Positions 10,726-18,601 of a stretch of DNA of 64,000 nucleotides are shown here, in pieces. This DNA is from Verrucomicrobiia bacterium (GTDB lineage: Bacteria; Verrucomicrobiota; Verrucomicrobiia; Verrucomicrobiales; DEV007): positions 372,001 to 436,000 of the forward strand of contig JAUICH010000001.1 of NCBI GenBank assembly GCA_030427505.1, written 5' to 3'. The translations under genes and the position numbers were made by a program. Position 1 is the stretch's first letter; the number at the start of each line of letters is the position of its first letter. Under the pieces are notes generated by a model. It had not been told where the DNA came from, did no database searches, and saw only the letters and a list, made by a program, of their open reading frames with translations.

Positions 10726-12204
10726 TTGGTATGCCCGGTGATCTTTTTCTCGCGGAGGCTTTCGGTGCCGGTATGGCTGGTATTACTCTTGGCGATCCTG
10801 GTCGTCTTGGGCGCGCTGGCGGGTATCCGTCAGATGGCGAAATTTCAGGAGGAAATTACCGCCTTGAAAGACCGGCCAGCGTTCACTCCGGTATCCGTTG
10901 ATCCTGAAGCGCGGAACAACAAGCAGCGCCTGATCGTGCATGCCGCCGTGGTGGAGGTTTCGGACATTCCCGAGGATCTGGAAAAGAATCCTTATCCGGA
11001 TGCCTTCCGGCTCATCCGGGTGGAACCGGTGCGGGTGCTGCACGGTACCTTGCCCGCGAAGAAATTGACTGTTGCCGCCTGGGCCATGCGGCAGCGGAAG
11101 GTTCTGTCCGGCAGGGACTTCAAGGTGGGCGACTTTGTGACCTTTGACCTCCTGCCAGCCGAGCTGGCCTATGGAAACGTCACCTCCATCCGGCAGATTG
11201 ACACCATGGAGCCGGACTTCGAGTCTCCGCTCTACTATGAGTCGGCGGAACACGCCCTCAGGATGAATGCCCTGACCGCAGCGGACTGGCGGGAGACCGG
11301 GCGCTTTCGGCGGGAAGTCATTCCCCGGGCGGAGTTCGACCACCAACGAGAGGAGATTTTCCAAGCCTACCAGCAGGACGTGCTGCCGGGTCTGGTGAAG
11401 GCCTCCAAGGAAAACAAGATCGATTCCTATTCTTTGAACTACCTGAAGGCGACCGATCTGTTTCAACCCGTCTATGGCGGCACCACCCCAGCGGCTGTGA
11501 TGGTGGACTTTGCCAGCTTTCTCGAAAGCCGCGGCGTGGATTTCCTCCTGGTGTCCATTCCCTCCGAAGTGGAAGTCTATCCGGAACACTTCGCCTCGCC
11601 GGTGGCCTTTCCCCAGTGGATGGCGCCGCAGCGCTACGAATTCCTGGCCGCCCTGTCAGACGCCGGCATCCGCGTGGTGGATGGCGCGCAAAGCCTCCGC
11701 GAAGCCAAAGCCACCGCCTCTGGGCCCCTGTTCATGCCGGAAAAGGATCCTCACTTGTCCAGCGAGGGCTGCCGGGTGGTAGCCAAAGCGATGGCCGCTC
11801 CTCTCCGCGACTACGTGGAAACCACCCAGGCGTTCACGGAGAAGACCGTGGACTACAAGACAGGAGACCACAAGCTGAAGGCCTACCAGGTGCAAGCCGA
11901 TCCGGGTGACCTCTACCAGCCAGACAATACCTCGCCCATCGTGCTTTGTGGAGATTCGAATTTGTTCTGGTGGCAGTCCATGCACTGCGGTTCCGCCGGG
12001 ATTGGGGCGCATGTCGCCAAGGAACTTCAAACGCCCATCCAGGAAATCGCCGGGGCTGGTCTCCAGCCCCAGACCCTGCGTTCCCGTTCCAAGGAATTGG
12101 CCACCAAAAAGTGCGTGGTTTATATCAGCTCCTCCTGGGTGCTATGGGACGACCGGAACCCCTGGCGTCTCTATTCGGACGGCCATTCCACGGATCTGAA
12201 ATAG
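10726..12204 (+). CDS. Membrane-anchored SGNH/AlgX-like protein
   Basis: A 492-residue protein with one N-terminal membrane helix (about residues 14-35) and an extracytoplasmic remainder. The C-terminal half resembles the SGNH-like domains of AlgX/AlgJ acetyltransferases: VDFLLVSIPS near residue 270, DPHLSSEG near 343 (the D-x-H part of the site) and VLCGDSN near 405 (the G-D-S nucleophile part). This circularly ordered arrangement, D-x-H before GDS, is typical of the AlgJ/AlgX group. It may modify a surface polysaccharide, but no alginate-type synthesis genes are nearby. The listed start is TTG at 10726; GTG at 10738 is an equally good start, and neither has a clear Shine-Dalgarno sequence. 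Confidence 0.65.
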   Translation: MVCPVIFFSRRLSVPVWLVLLLAILVVLGALAGIRQMAKFQEEITALKDRPAFTPVSVDPEARNNKQRLIVHAAVVEVSDIPEDLEKNPYPDAFRLIRVEPVRVLHGTLPAKKLTVAAWAMRQRKVLSGRDFKVGDFVTFDLLPAELAYGNVTSIRQIDTMEPDFESPLYYESAEHALRMNALTAADWRETGRFRREVIPRAEFDHQREEIFQAYQQDVLPGLVKASKENKIDSYSLNYLKATDLFQPVYGGTTPAAVMVDFASFLESRGVDFLLVSIPSEVEVYPEHFASPVAFPQWMAPQRYEFLAALSDAGIRVVDGAQSLREAKATASGPLFMPEKDPHLSSEGCRVVAKAMAAPLRDYVETTQAFTEKTVDYKTGDHKLKAYQVQADPGDLYQPDNTSPIVLCGDSNLFWWQSMHCGSAGIGAHVAKELQTPIQEIAGAGLQPQTLRSRSKELATKKCVVYISSSWVLWDDRNPWRLYSDGHSTDLK

Positions 12205-12330
12205 GGAAAGGACGGCGAAAGTTCCCATTGTATTCAGGGAACCAACCTCATAGAAATGCGGTTGGAGAATTCCTTCCGCTTTCGCTCAGTCCTTAACCGG
12301 CATGTCCCCATGCCAAAACCCATCCTGCTC

Positions 12331-13086
12331 ATGATCCGTCGCTTTATTCTCTGCGTGGCGCTTGCCGCCGCTGTTTCCTCTGTCTGTGCCATCGCCGCCG
12401 ATCTTCCCCGCGTTCCCAGGAAACCGTTGGCCGAAAAGAAAGAGCTGCTGTTCTCCGATGACTTCTCAAGTGCCGAACTGGCGGCGCCCTGGCACAAAGT
12501 CGTTCCTACGTTTGCGGTCGAAGACGGCGCTCTGAAGGGAACTCAGACGCGTGACAAGACGATCCCGGCGGCGGATGGAAAACCCGAAGTCAGAGCCCAC
12601 GCCGCCGTGCATGGCCTGGAGGTTCCCACCGGAGACAGCATCGTCGAGGTCCGCATCAAGTTTGAAGGCGCTACCATGATTGATGTCGAGTTTGACGACC
12701 GGCAGTACACCGGTTCCCACTACGGGCATCTCTGCCGCGCTCAGGTAAGGCTCGATGGCGTGACGGTCATAGACGAGCGCGACGGAACGATGGCCAACGC
12801 GGTGTACGAAATGAAGAACGATCCCACCAAGAAGGCAGAGGTCGCAAAGCTACTGGAAGGGCGTCGCGTCACCTATCCCGCCGAGCTGGAGACCGGAAAA
12901 TGGTACGACCTCTGTGTCGAAACCGTGGGCGACGAAATGCGCGTGACGATTGACGGCAAACCCGCCGCTTACCTGAAATCTTCCGGCATCGCTCACGCCA
13001 CTAAGTCCAAGATCGAACTCGGCGTGGCGGGGAAGGACGGCTACTTCGACGACATCAAGGTCTGGAAGGCTGAAGCCGCGAATTGA
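12331..13086 (+). CDS. Exported jelly-roll protein, DUF1080-like
   Basis: A 251-residue exported protein. The segment after the signal peptide (MIRRFILCVALAAAV..) starts with LLFSDDFSS, and the end contains GYFDDIKVWKA; both are typical of concanavalin-like (laminin G / DUF1080) beta-sandwich proteins that bind or cleave glycans. GKWYDLCVETVGDEMRVTI near residue 190 fits the same fold. In-frame ATGs at 12256 and 12310 would lengthen the N terminus. The 12331 start is preferred because it gives a compact Arg-Arg n-region directly followed by a hydrophobic core. No catalytic residues can be assigned. It may be transcribed with the upstream SGNH-like gene (126 bp gap). Confidence 0.65.
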   Translation: MIRRFILCVALAAAVSSVCAIAADLPRVPRKPLAEKKELLFSDDFSSAELAAPWHKVVPTFAVEDGALKGTQTRDKTIPAADGKPEVRAHAAVHGLEVPTGDSIVEVRIKFEGATMIDVEFDDRQYTGSHYGHLCRAQVRLDGVTVIDERDGTMANAVYEMKNDPTKKAEVAKLLEGRRVTYPAELETGKWYDLCVETVGDEMRVTIDGKPAAYLKSSGIAHATKSKIELGVAGKDGYFDDIKVWKAEAAN

Positions 13087-13206
13087 GGGAGAGCCAGCAC
13101 TTCGTCAACTTTCCGGTTTCCGAAGAAGTACCTGGCGCAGACCAAAGCGGAAAACGGTGAAGTTTCGTCCCGGCCTCTTCGTTTTCGAGCCGTGGCGGAA
13201 AGTTTC

Positions 13207-13241
13207 CGCGAAACAATTCATCCGAAATTTCGCAAGCACTA
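13207..13241. repeat. Dispersed 33-35 bp repeat, copy 1
   Basis: The segment cgcgaaa..attcatcc..atttcgcaagcacta closely matches a second segment at 57470-57502 (cgcgaaa, ttcgtcc, atttcgcaaacacta), with differences in the spacers. It lies in the 249-bp gap upstream of the beta-helix gene. Function unknown; it may be a shared regulatory site or a relic of a mobile element. Confidence 0.4.
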
Positions 13242-13335
13242 TTGGTGAGTTCGCTCTGCCAGTGGGGTCGGCGGTAAGTTTCCGGAACCGGGCGAACGTA
13301 CCCCTCCTTCACCAACAGCATCAGTCTTTCGCTTT

Positions 13336-14463
13336 ATGAAAACAGTCAGTCATTCCGTGAGCGGTCTAATTGCCCTCATTCTGCTGAACCCGGTGATTCT
13401 CGCGTGGAATTGCCAAGGCGCGGACGAAACCACTCCTCCCGTGTTGCTGACGCCTCAGTCGAACTGGCACGAAACGCTGCAACAGATGCCTAACGGTACG
13501 GAGGTTCGTTTCGCTCCGGGTGATTACATCACCCCGCCAGACGGACTGAGTCTGGTTGGAAAGCGCGAGATTACTCTGATCGCGGAAGGACAGGTTTCGA
13601 TCGTGTGCGAACGCATCGACCGGGTGGTGATGACTCTGCAAGACTGCAGCAACGTGGTACTCCAGGGACTGCATCTGACGCACCGTCCGCCGGTGTCTGA
13701 CGGAAACTGCGCCGGTGGCGTGCTCGATATTCAGAGGAGTAGTTTGATCTACCTGACAGACTGCCATCTGGACGGTTGCGGCGCCTACGCCATCACTTCC
13801 AGCGAGAGCTATAACATCAGCGTTTGGGGCGGCAAAGCCACTCACAATTCCCTGGGCGTTTTCTGGTTCGGTCAGTCAGGCTCTGTCCGCATTGTAGGCG
13901 TGGAGGTCTCGGGGAATTACAAACCCGGCGACAGCCAGTGGACTCACCCGGTCTTGTCGGGCTACGACACCTACCGGGTGCTCTTCTCGAACAATTTGGT
14001 GAAGGACAACAAGAATGGCGTGTTCTTCGATCAAGGGCTGAATGACATGGGGATTTTCAATAATGAATTTTCTGGGAACGAGTTCGAGATCTACTACCAG
14101 TCGGAGTTGCCCAGCATGGGTTTGCTAGGGCGGTGGAAAGACGAGGGAGGGCAGCGCTACGACATTGATATGGAGCCCACGAGCGAATACGTGAGCCGCT
14201 ACTATCTGACGGTGGTTCCTGTTTCTCCCGAAGCACGCCGCATCTGGACCATGGGAACCGGGTTCTTGGCCGGGGCGCAATTGAGAATGGACAAGATTCC
14301 CGCCGGGAGGTTTGAGGAAGAAGAGTATGAAGGCGAATCCTTTGACGGGGAGCCGGGGTTACTTCTGGAGCAGGCCGACGGCAGCGCCACCATTCAGTGG
14401 GAGAGCGGTGAGATCTGGACCCGCGAAGTTCCCGCTTACGCCGGTGGAGCGATCGGCAACTAG
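13336..14463 (+). CDS. Exported right-handed beta-helix protein
   Basis: A 375-residue protein with a signal peptide ending near residue 29 (CQGAD). Residues about 45-260 show the short strand repeats of pectate-lyase-like parallel beta-helices: NVVLQGLHLTHRP, LIYLTDCHLDGCGAYAI, NISVWGGKATHNS, VRIVGVEVSGN, VLFSNNLVKDNKNGVFF and MGIFNNEFSGNEFEIY. Such folds occur in polysaccharide lyases and glycoside hydrolases, but no family-specific catalytic residues are recognisable here, so enzyme activity is unproven. The C-terminal 110 residues are not helix-like and are rich in Glu and Gly. Confidence 0.75.
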   Translation: MKTVSHSVSGLIALILLNPVILAWNCQGADETTPPVLLTPQSNWHETLQQMPNGTEVRFAPGDYITPPDGLSLVGKREITLIAEGQVSIVCERIDRVVMTLQDCSNVVLQGLHLTHRPPVSDGNCAGGVLDIQRSSLIYLTDCHLDGCGAYAITSSESYNISVWGGKATHNSLGVFWFGQSGSVRIVGVEVSGNYKPGDSQWTHPVLSGYDTYRVLFSNNLVKDNKNGVFFDQGLNDMGIFNNEFSGNEFEIYYQSELPSMGLLGRWKDEGGQRYDIDMEPTSEYVSRYYLTVVPVSPEARRIWTMGTGFLAGAQLRMDKIPAGRFEEEEYEGESFDGEPGLLLEQADGSATIQWESGEIWTREVPAYAGGAIGN

Positions 14464-14702
14464 TGTTCTGTCAGGCCCGGTCCAGCCGTATCCAGGAGGC
14501 AAAGCAAACCTCTCTTTCATCAGCTGTTGAGGGGGGGCGCCATACATGGTCCTGAAGCCGGGAGCGCCATTGGGAAAATTCAGATCGAGTGGCGATTCGG
14601 GATGAAAGATAGGCTTGCTAACCTATTCGGAACTGCCTAGCCTCCGGGCAATGGTTTGGTAATCAGGTGGTTACCGGCCAGCACAAAAATCTCATCTAAA
14701 CT

Positions 14703-14966
14703 ATGGAAATACTTGGGTTCGCACTCCTGGCCATCGGCGTCATTATCGGGTTGATCTATGGTATCATCCTCCTCGTGAAAGCGTTTCAAACCTCCGTGTG
14801 GTGGGGGCTTGGGTATCTGTTGCTGTCGTTTCCTGTAGGTCTCATTTTCATCATCAAGTACTGGGATGAGACCAAGAAACCGTTCTTGATGTCCCTGCTG
14901 TCGATTCCTTTCATGGTGGGGGGAGTACTGCTGATCGGACCTGCCTTGGAACAGCCAGCCGCGTAA
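14703..14966 (+). CDS. Small membrane protein, unknown function
   Basis: An 87-residue hydrophobic protein with two or three predicted membrane helices (about 4-27, 33-52 and 63-80), a short charged loop (KYWDETKKP) and a Pro-Ala tail. Its pattern resembles small integral proteins annotated only as hypothetical in many bacteria. The ATG at 14703 is the first in frame. Neighbours give no hint of a role. Confidence 0.55.
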   Translation: MEILGFALLAIGVIIGLIYGIILLVKAFQTSVWWGLGYLLLSFPVGLIFIIKYWDETKKPFLMSLLSIPFMVGGVLLIGPALEQPAA

Positions 14967-15234
14967 CCGGGCGACGGGATACGGAAAATACCGGTTTGCT
15001 GGGTGGAGTAACCCGCGGGCTGGAATGGTTTCTTGAGTGGAGGGCAGTCCCCAAAAGACTGCTCCGGTGGAGCGTTCGCTTCTTCGGAGTTGAAATCCGT
15101 TGGCCGGAATGATCTGACCGGTGCGGATTACGTGGATTCCGCTTCCAGACGTGTGGAAGTTTTTTCCAGGGTTGCGCGTGGGAAAGGAATCCCCCATCTT
15201 GGCAGACTTTATCCCCCCTTGTTTGCAATCCCCG

Positions 15235-15756
15235 ATGGATGGTTCGTTTTGTAACAGCGGCTTTAGCCGCTCCGCAGCCTTTGGATTACTGGTTCTCGCT
15301 CTAGTCGCGGCTGGCTGTTCGGCGCCGAAACTGCCAGAGGTGAATCTTGGAGAAGTGGCCACCTTCCCGGCCAAGATACCGGGTCTGCTCAATCCCTTCG
15401 ACAAGAGTTCGAAGGAAAAGAAAGAGCTCCGGGCCGAGGCGGAAGAGCATTTGACCCAGCCGCGTAACCTTACCGTGGGAACCATTCAGTTGGTGCATCA
15501 GTCAGGGCAATTCGTCCTGATCCGGACCCAGGGAGGTATGGACCTGCCCGCCACGGGAACCTTGTTCAGCTATGGGCCTGACATGCGTCCCACCGCCGAA
15601 TTGCGGCTCAGTGGCGAGCGGAAGAGCGGTTTCCTGGTGGCGGACATCGTCAAGGGCGATCCGGTGGCCGGGGACTCCGTAATTTTTCACCAAGACCCCG
15701 TCTTGCCTCCCGCGCGTAGTAGCGATACGGGGACGGAAATCCAGTATTTGGAATGA
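15235..15756 (+). CDS. Lipoprotein overlapping moeA
   Basis: A 173-residue protein with a lipoprotein signal: a short n-region, a hydrophobic core and lipobox LVAAGC with the lipidated Cys at residue 28. A further in-frame GTG at 15121 would add 38 residues before the signal, which is unlikely. The body has a small beta-rich domain (VGTIQLVHQSGQFVLI, GTLFSYG, SGERKSGFLVADIVKGDPVAGD) reminiscent of short beta-barrel modules seen in other verrucomicrobial lipoproteins. Its last base pairs overlap the moeA start (ATGA at 15753), so the two are translationally coupled, although a functional link to molybdenum cofactor is not obvious. Confidence 0.75.
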   Translation: MDGSFCNSGFSRSAAFGLLVLALVAAGCSAPKLPEVNLGEVATFPAKIPGLLNPFDKSSKEKKELRAEAEEHLTQPRNLTVGTIQLVHQSGQFVLIRTQGGMDLPATGTLFSYGPDMRPTAELRLSGERKSGFLVADIVKGDPVAGDSVIFHQDPVLPPARSSDTGTEIQYLE

Positions 15757-16982
15757 TAGAAGAAGACGAAGCGCGGAACAAAATCTTGGAACGTACTCCG
15801 ATCGGATCCGCGGTTCGGATTCCGTTGGATGAAGCGTGCGGCGCATACCTGGCGAAGGAGTTGTTGGCCACGGTGGATCTGCCTGGCTTCGATAATTCGT
15901 CCATGGATGGCTACGCGATCCGGGCGGCGGACCAGCAGAATTTCGAGACCCTCCGTGTCGGGGGCGAACAGCCCGCGGGCCCAGTCTTGCCGCTGCCCGT
16001 GGCGGAGGGAGAAGCCATTCGCATTTTCACCGGGGCTCCCATTCCCGATGAAGCGGACGCGGTGGTCATGCAGGAAGACACCCAGGTGGAAGAAGGCGCC
16101 GATGGGGAAAGATGGCTGCGGATTACGGACCCCGTGGAAAAGGGAGAAAACATTCGCGCCTGTGGCGGCGATCTTTGCGTGGGTCAGAAGATCCTCAGCG
16201 CGCATGATTTGCTGACGTCCTCTCGAATCGGCTTGCTCGCCTCGCAAGGTCTGGACTGGGTGGACGTGATTGGGAGCCCGCGAGTGGCCATCGTCGTCAC
16301 GGGCGACGAACTGGTGCCAGTGGGCCGGCCGCTTCGCAAAGGGCAGATCTACAACAGCAATGGCCCCATGTTGCAAACCCTGGTTCGCCAGGCTGGCGCC
16401 AAAGTGGAAAGAGTCTTTCACGCCAAGGATGACGTGGAGACCGTGGAGTTTTTCCTGAGCGAAGCCCTGGAGCACTGCGACATCACAATAGTGACGGGTG
16501 GGGTTTCCGTGGGAGAGCGGGACTTGGTCAAAGACCGGCTCAATGCGCTGGGAGTCGATACTGGCTTCTGGCGGGTGAAAGTGAAGCCAGGCAAGCCCTT
16601 CCTGTTCGGCACCCGTGGTGAGGACCGGCTGGTCTTTGGCCTGCCGGGAAATCCGGTTTCCTCTTACGTGACCTTCCTGCTGTTCGTATTGCCGGCTCTA
16701 CTCAAGTGGCGGGGCAGGGTCCTTGACGACGAGAAGGCAACCGTCCCGCTTCAGAAGTTCAAGGCCCGTCTCCTGACGGAGATGAGCAATCCGGGCGACC
16801 GCCCGCATTACATTCGCGGGCGAGTGAATGTGGAAAGAGCCACCTTTGAACCCCTGGGGCTACAGGAGTCCCACGCGGTGTTTGGGTTGAGCCAGGCGAA
16901 CGCGCTGCTGCGCCTGGATCCGCAAGTGGAACTGAAGAAACACGCCCGGAGGGACGTCTTCCTACTCGATCCCGCCTGGTAA
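15753..16982 (+). CDS. moeA: Molybdopterin molybdenumtransferase MoeA
   Basis: A 409-residue cytoplasmic enzyme that inserts molybdate into adenylylated molybdopterin in the last step of molybdenum cofactor synthesis. Family landmarks are in order: NSSMDGYAI near residue 50, GAPIPDEADAVVMQED near 95, VVTGDELVP near 180, YNSNGPML near 200, GGVSVGERD near 250 and GLPGNPVSSYVTF near 300. The length matches full MoeA with its C-terminal domain IV. The start codon overlaps the stop of the upstream lipoprotein gene. No other cofactor-synthesis genes are seen in the window. Confidence 0.95.
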   Translation: MIEEDEARNKILERTPIGSAVRIPLDEACGAYLAKELLATVDLPGFDNSSMDGYAIRAADQQNFETLRVGGEQPAGPVLPLPVAEGEAIRIFTGAPIPDEADAVVMQEDTQVEEGADGERWLRITDPVEKGENIRACGGDLCVGQKILSAHDLLTSSRIGLLASQGLDWVDVIGSPRVAIVVTGDELVPVGRPLRKGQIYNSNGPMLQTLVRQAGAKVERVFHAKDDVETVEFFLSEALEHCDITIVTGGVSVGERDLVKDRLNALGVDTGFWRVKVKPGKPFLFGTRGEDRLVFGLPGNPVSSYVTFLLFVLPALLKWRGRVLDDEKATVPLQKFKARLLTEMSNPGDRPHYIRGRVNVERATFEPLGLQESHAVFGLSQANALLRLDPQVELKKHARRDVFLLDPAW

Positions 16983-16997
16983 GGAGGAAAGTGCAGG

Positions 16998-17609
16998 CTA
17001 GAGGGCCGGTTGCTCGCGCTGGCCGGCCCGTGGCACGAAGACGCTGGCCATGCCCGCGGCGGCGGCGGCCCGCAGGCCGGACTGGCCGTCTTCAAAGACC
17101 AGGCATTCTTCCGGTGCTACCTGCATGCGGCTGGCCGCGAGGAGAAACATGTCCGGGGCCGGTTTCCCGCGCTCCACGTCCTTGGGCGTGATGACGATCT
17201 CGAAAAAGTCCCAGAGTCCAATGTGTCTCAGTTCCGGCTCCACGATGGAAAGATCGCTGCCTGAAGCCACCGAGACGGGCTTCTTCCCGTGGATGGAGCG
17301 AAGCTGCTCCTCCACCTCCGGCACGCTTTCCAATTCGTTCATGTGTTCGACGAAGAAAGACTTCTTGTATTCGTGAACTTCGTGAGGATCCAGGGAGCAG
17401 CCAAACTCCTGGTTCATGATCTCCACGATGGTCGCGTCCGGCACGCCCGCCAGGGAGTAGAACCGCTCTTCGGTGAACTCGAACGGAGCGCGATGGTGGA
17501 CGAAAGACGCCGTCCAGGCCCGGAAATGGAGCGGCATGGAATCCACCAGCGTACCGTCGCAGTCAAAGATGTAGCCGGCGAAATCGCCTTCCGGAAGGAT
17601 CAGAGACAT
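16998..17609 (-). CDS. HAD-superfamily phosphatase (beta-phosphoglucomutase-like)
   Basis: A 203-residue hydrolase of the haloacid dehalogenase superfamily. Motif I is FDCDGTLVDS (about residues 15-24), motif II is VASGSD near 115, motif III includes Lys in RGKPAPDMF near 148, and motif IV is FEDGQSGLRAA near 170. The helical cap between motifs I and II and the short length place it with the YqaB/PGMB-like subgroup, which dephosphorylates small sugar phosphates. The frame is open upstream, but the ATG at 17609 gives the normal N terminus. It converges with moeA (15 bp apart). Confidence 0.85.
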   Translation of the reverse strand: MSLILPEGDFAGYIFDCDGTLVDSMPLHFRAWTASFVHHRAPFEFTEERFYSLAGVPDATIVEIMNQEFGCSLDPHEVHEYKKSFFVEHMNELESVPEVEEQLRSIHGKKPVSVASGSDLSIVEPELRHIGLWDFFEIVITPKDVERGKPAPDMFLLAASRMQVAPEECLVFEDGQSGLRAAAAAGMASVFVPRAGQREQPAL

Positions 17610-17655
17610 AGGGGCAGGGGAGGAAAGAGAAGAATCGTGGGGAAAAGGGCCTCGA

Positions 17656-17674
17656 CTCGCCTGCGCGAGGCGAG
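17656..17674. terminator. GC-rich hairpin between two minus-strand genes
   Basis: A perfect 7-bp stem (ctcgcct / aggcgag) around a 5-base loop lies within a larger imperfect stem, in the 106-bp gap between the coiled-coil gene stop and the HAD gene start. There is no long T run, so it may attenuate rather than end transcription. Confidence 0.4.
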
Positions 17675-17715
17675 CTGATCGAGCTTCCGTGAAGGGCAAA
17701 GCAGCTTTCGGCGGG

Positions 17716-18369
17716 TTACGCCGTGGCGCTGCTCTCCGCTTTTTCCGTGCTTTCCTTCGGGGCGTATTTGGAGGGTTCGGCCGAGGCGGAGCTGCTGCTG
17801 TTGGACGGCTGCGGAACGCTCTCGTTGACCGGGCTGGGAGCCTTCTTCTCCGTGCTTTCCGGCTTTTCCGGGGTGCTTTCCACGTCCCGGTAATTGTCAG
17901 AGGTGCTAGGCAAGTTCTTCCGCGAGTCCTGGGCTCCGCTGCCCCCGGCAAAGATTTTTCGGAAGATTCGCCGGGGCAGGCTCTTTCCCTGCTCTTCCGC
18001 CTCGATCTCTTCCATGGCGCGGTTCTTGGCCGTTTCCCACGCGGGCGCAAAACCGGGAGCGTTCATGACCATGGTCTTTTCGGCGCGGGCATAGATTTCC
18101 AGGTCCCGTTCCACGTTGGCGCCGTTTTGGCTGGAGCTGCTGCCGATCTTCAGGCGCAGGTTTTCGTTCTCCTGCTTGAGCTGGTCTTTTTCTTTCTTCA
18201 GAAGTTCGAACTGCTGGGCCTCAATCTCCAGCTTGTCGCTCAGGTGTTTTTGATACCGCTTGAGTTCGCGCTTGGTTTTCAGGTGCGCGAAAAAGGCCAT
18301 ACCCCAGAAGATCAGGCCCAAGACCAGGCCCCAAACAAAAGGGTTGGTGACGATGTCTTTGAATTCCAT
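17716..18369 (-). CDS. Membrane-anchored coiled-coil protein
   Basis: A 217-residue protein with one N-terminal membrane helix (about residues 8-27), then a Lys/Glu/Gln-rich coiled coil (about 28-78). A conserved-looking helical patch follows (ERDLEIYARAEKTMV, WETAKNRAMEEIEAEE), and the tail is Ser/Pro/Glu-rich and probably disordered (about 150-217). The frame continues upstream to 18591, but that extension runs through the AT-rich promoter region; ATG 18369 is the sensible start. It is divergent from the large ATPase gene, so the two may share control. Function unknown; the layout suits a scaffold or tether. Confidence 0.7.
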   Translation of the reverse strand: MEFKDIVTNPFVWGLVLGLIFWGMAFFAHLKTKRELKRYQKHLSDKLEIEAQQFELLKKEKDQLKQENENLRLKIGSSSSQNGANVERDLEIYARAEKTMVMNAPGFAPAWETAKNRAMEEIEAEEQGKSLPRRIFRKIFAGGSGAQDSRKNLPSTSDNYRDVESTPEKPESTEKKAPSPVNESVPQPSNSSSSASAEPSKYAPKESTEKAESSATA

Positions 18370-18601
18370 ATGCCAAACTATACGAGCGGGAGAGGTGGAA
18401 ATCCACCAGGCAACCGGGCCGATTGAGGCTGAAATGCAAAAAAACTGGCGCAAAACAAGTAAGACATCTAAATACTTTAGATTACTTAAGTAATTATTCC
18501 TTCTATTATAACTATAAAAAATTTGCAAAATGCCCGGTTTTTTCTCATAAGAGAGTCCAGCGCTGGAGAATCTAACGCTTTTTCCTCTCAACTACAGGAC
18601 C
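18370..18601. promoter_or_regulatory. AT-rich divergent promoter region
   Basis: These 232 bp separate two divergent genes. About 18420-18560 is strikingly AT-rich compared with the GC-rich surroundings. There are TATAAC and TATAAA hexamers at about 18507-18518 that could serve as -10 elements, an 8-bp palindrome (acttaagt) near 18484 and a small hairpin ggtggaaatccacc near 18394. Exact promoters cannot be fixed by eye. Confidence 0.5.

Noticed and set aside
14460-14640. Possible fourth CTAG-bounded element after the beta-helix gene
   Set aside because: It starts ctagtgttctgtc (like element B) and ends ctgcctag (like element A), but its own ends do not form a convincing inverted repeat.
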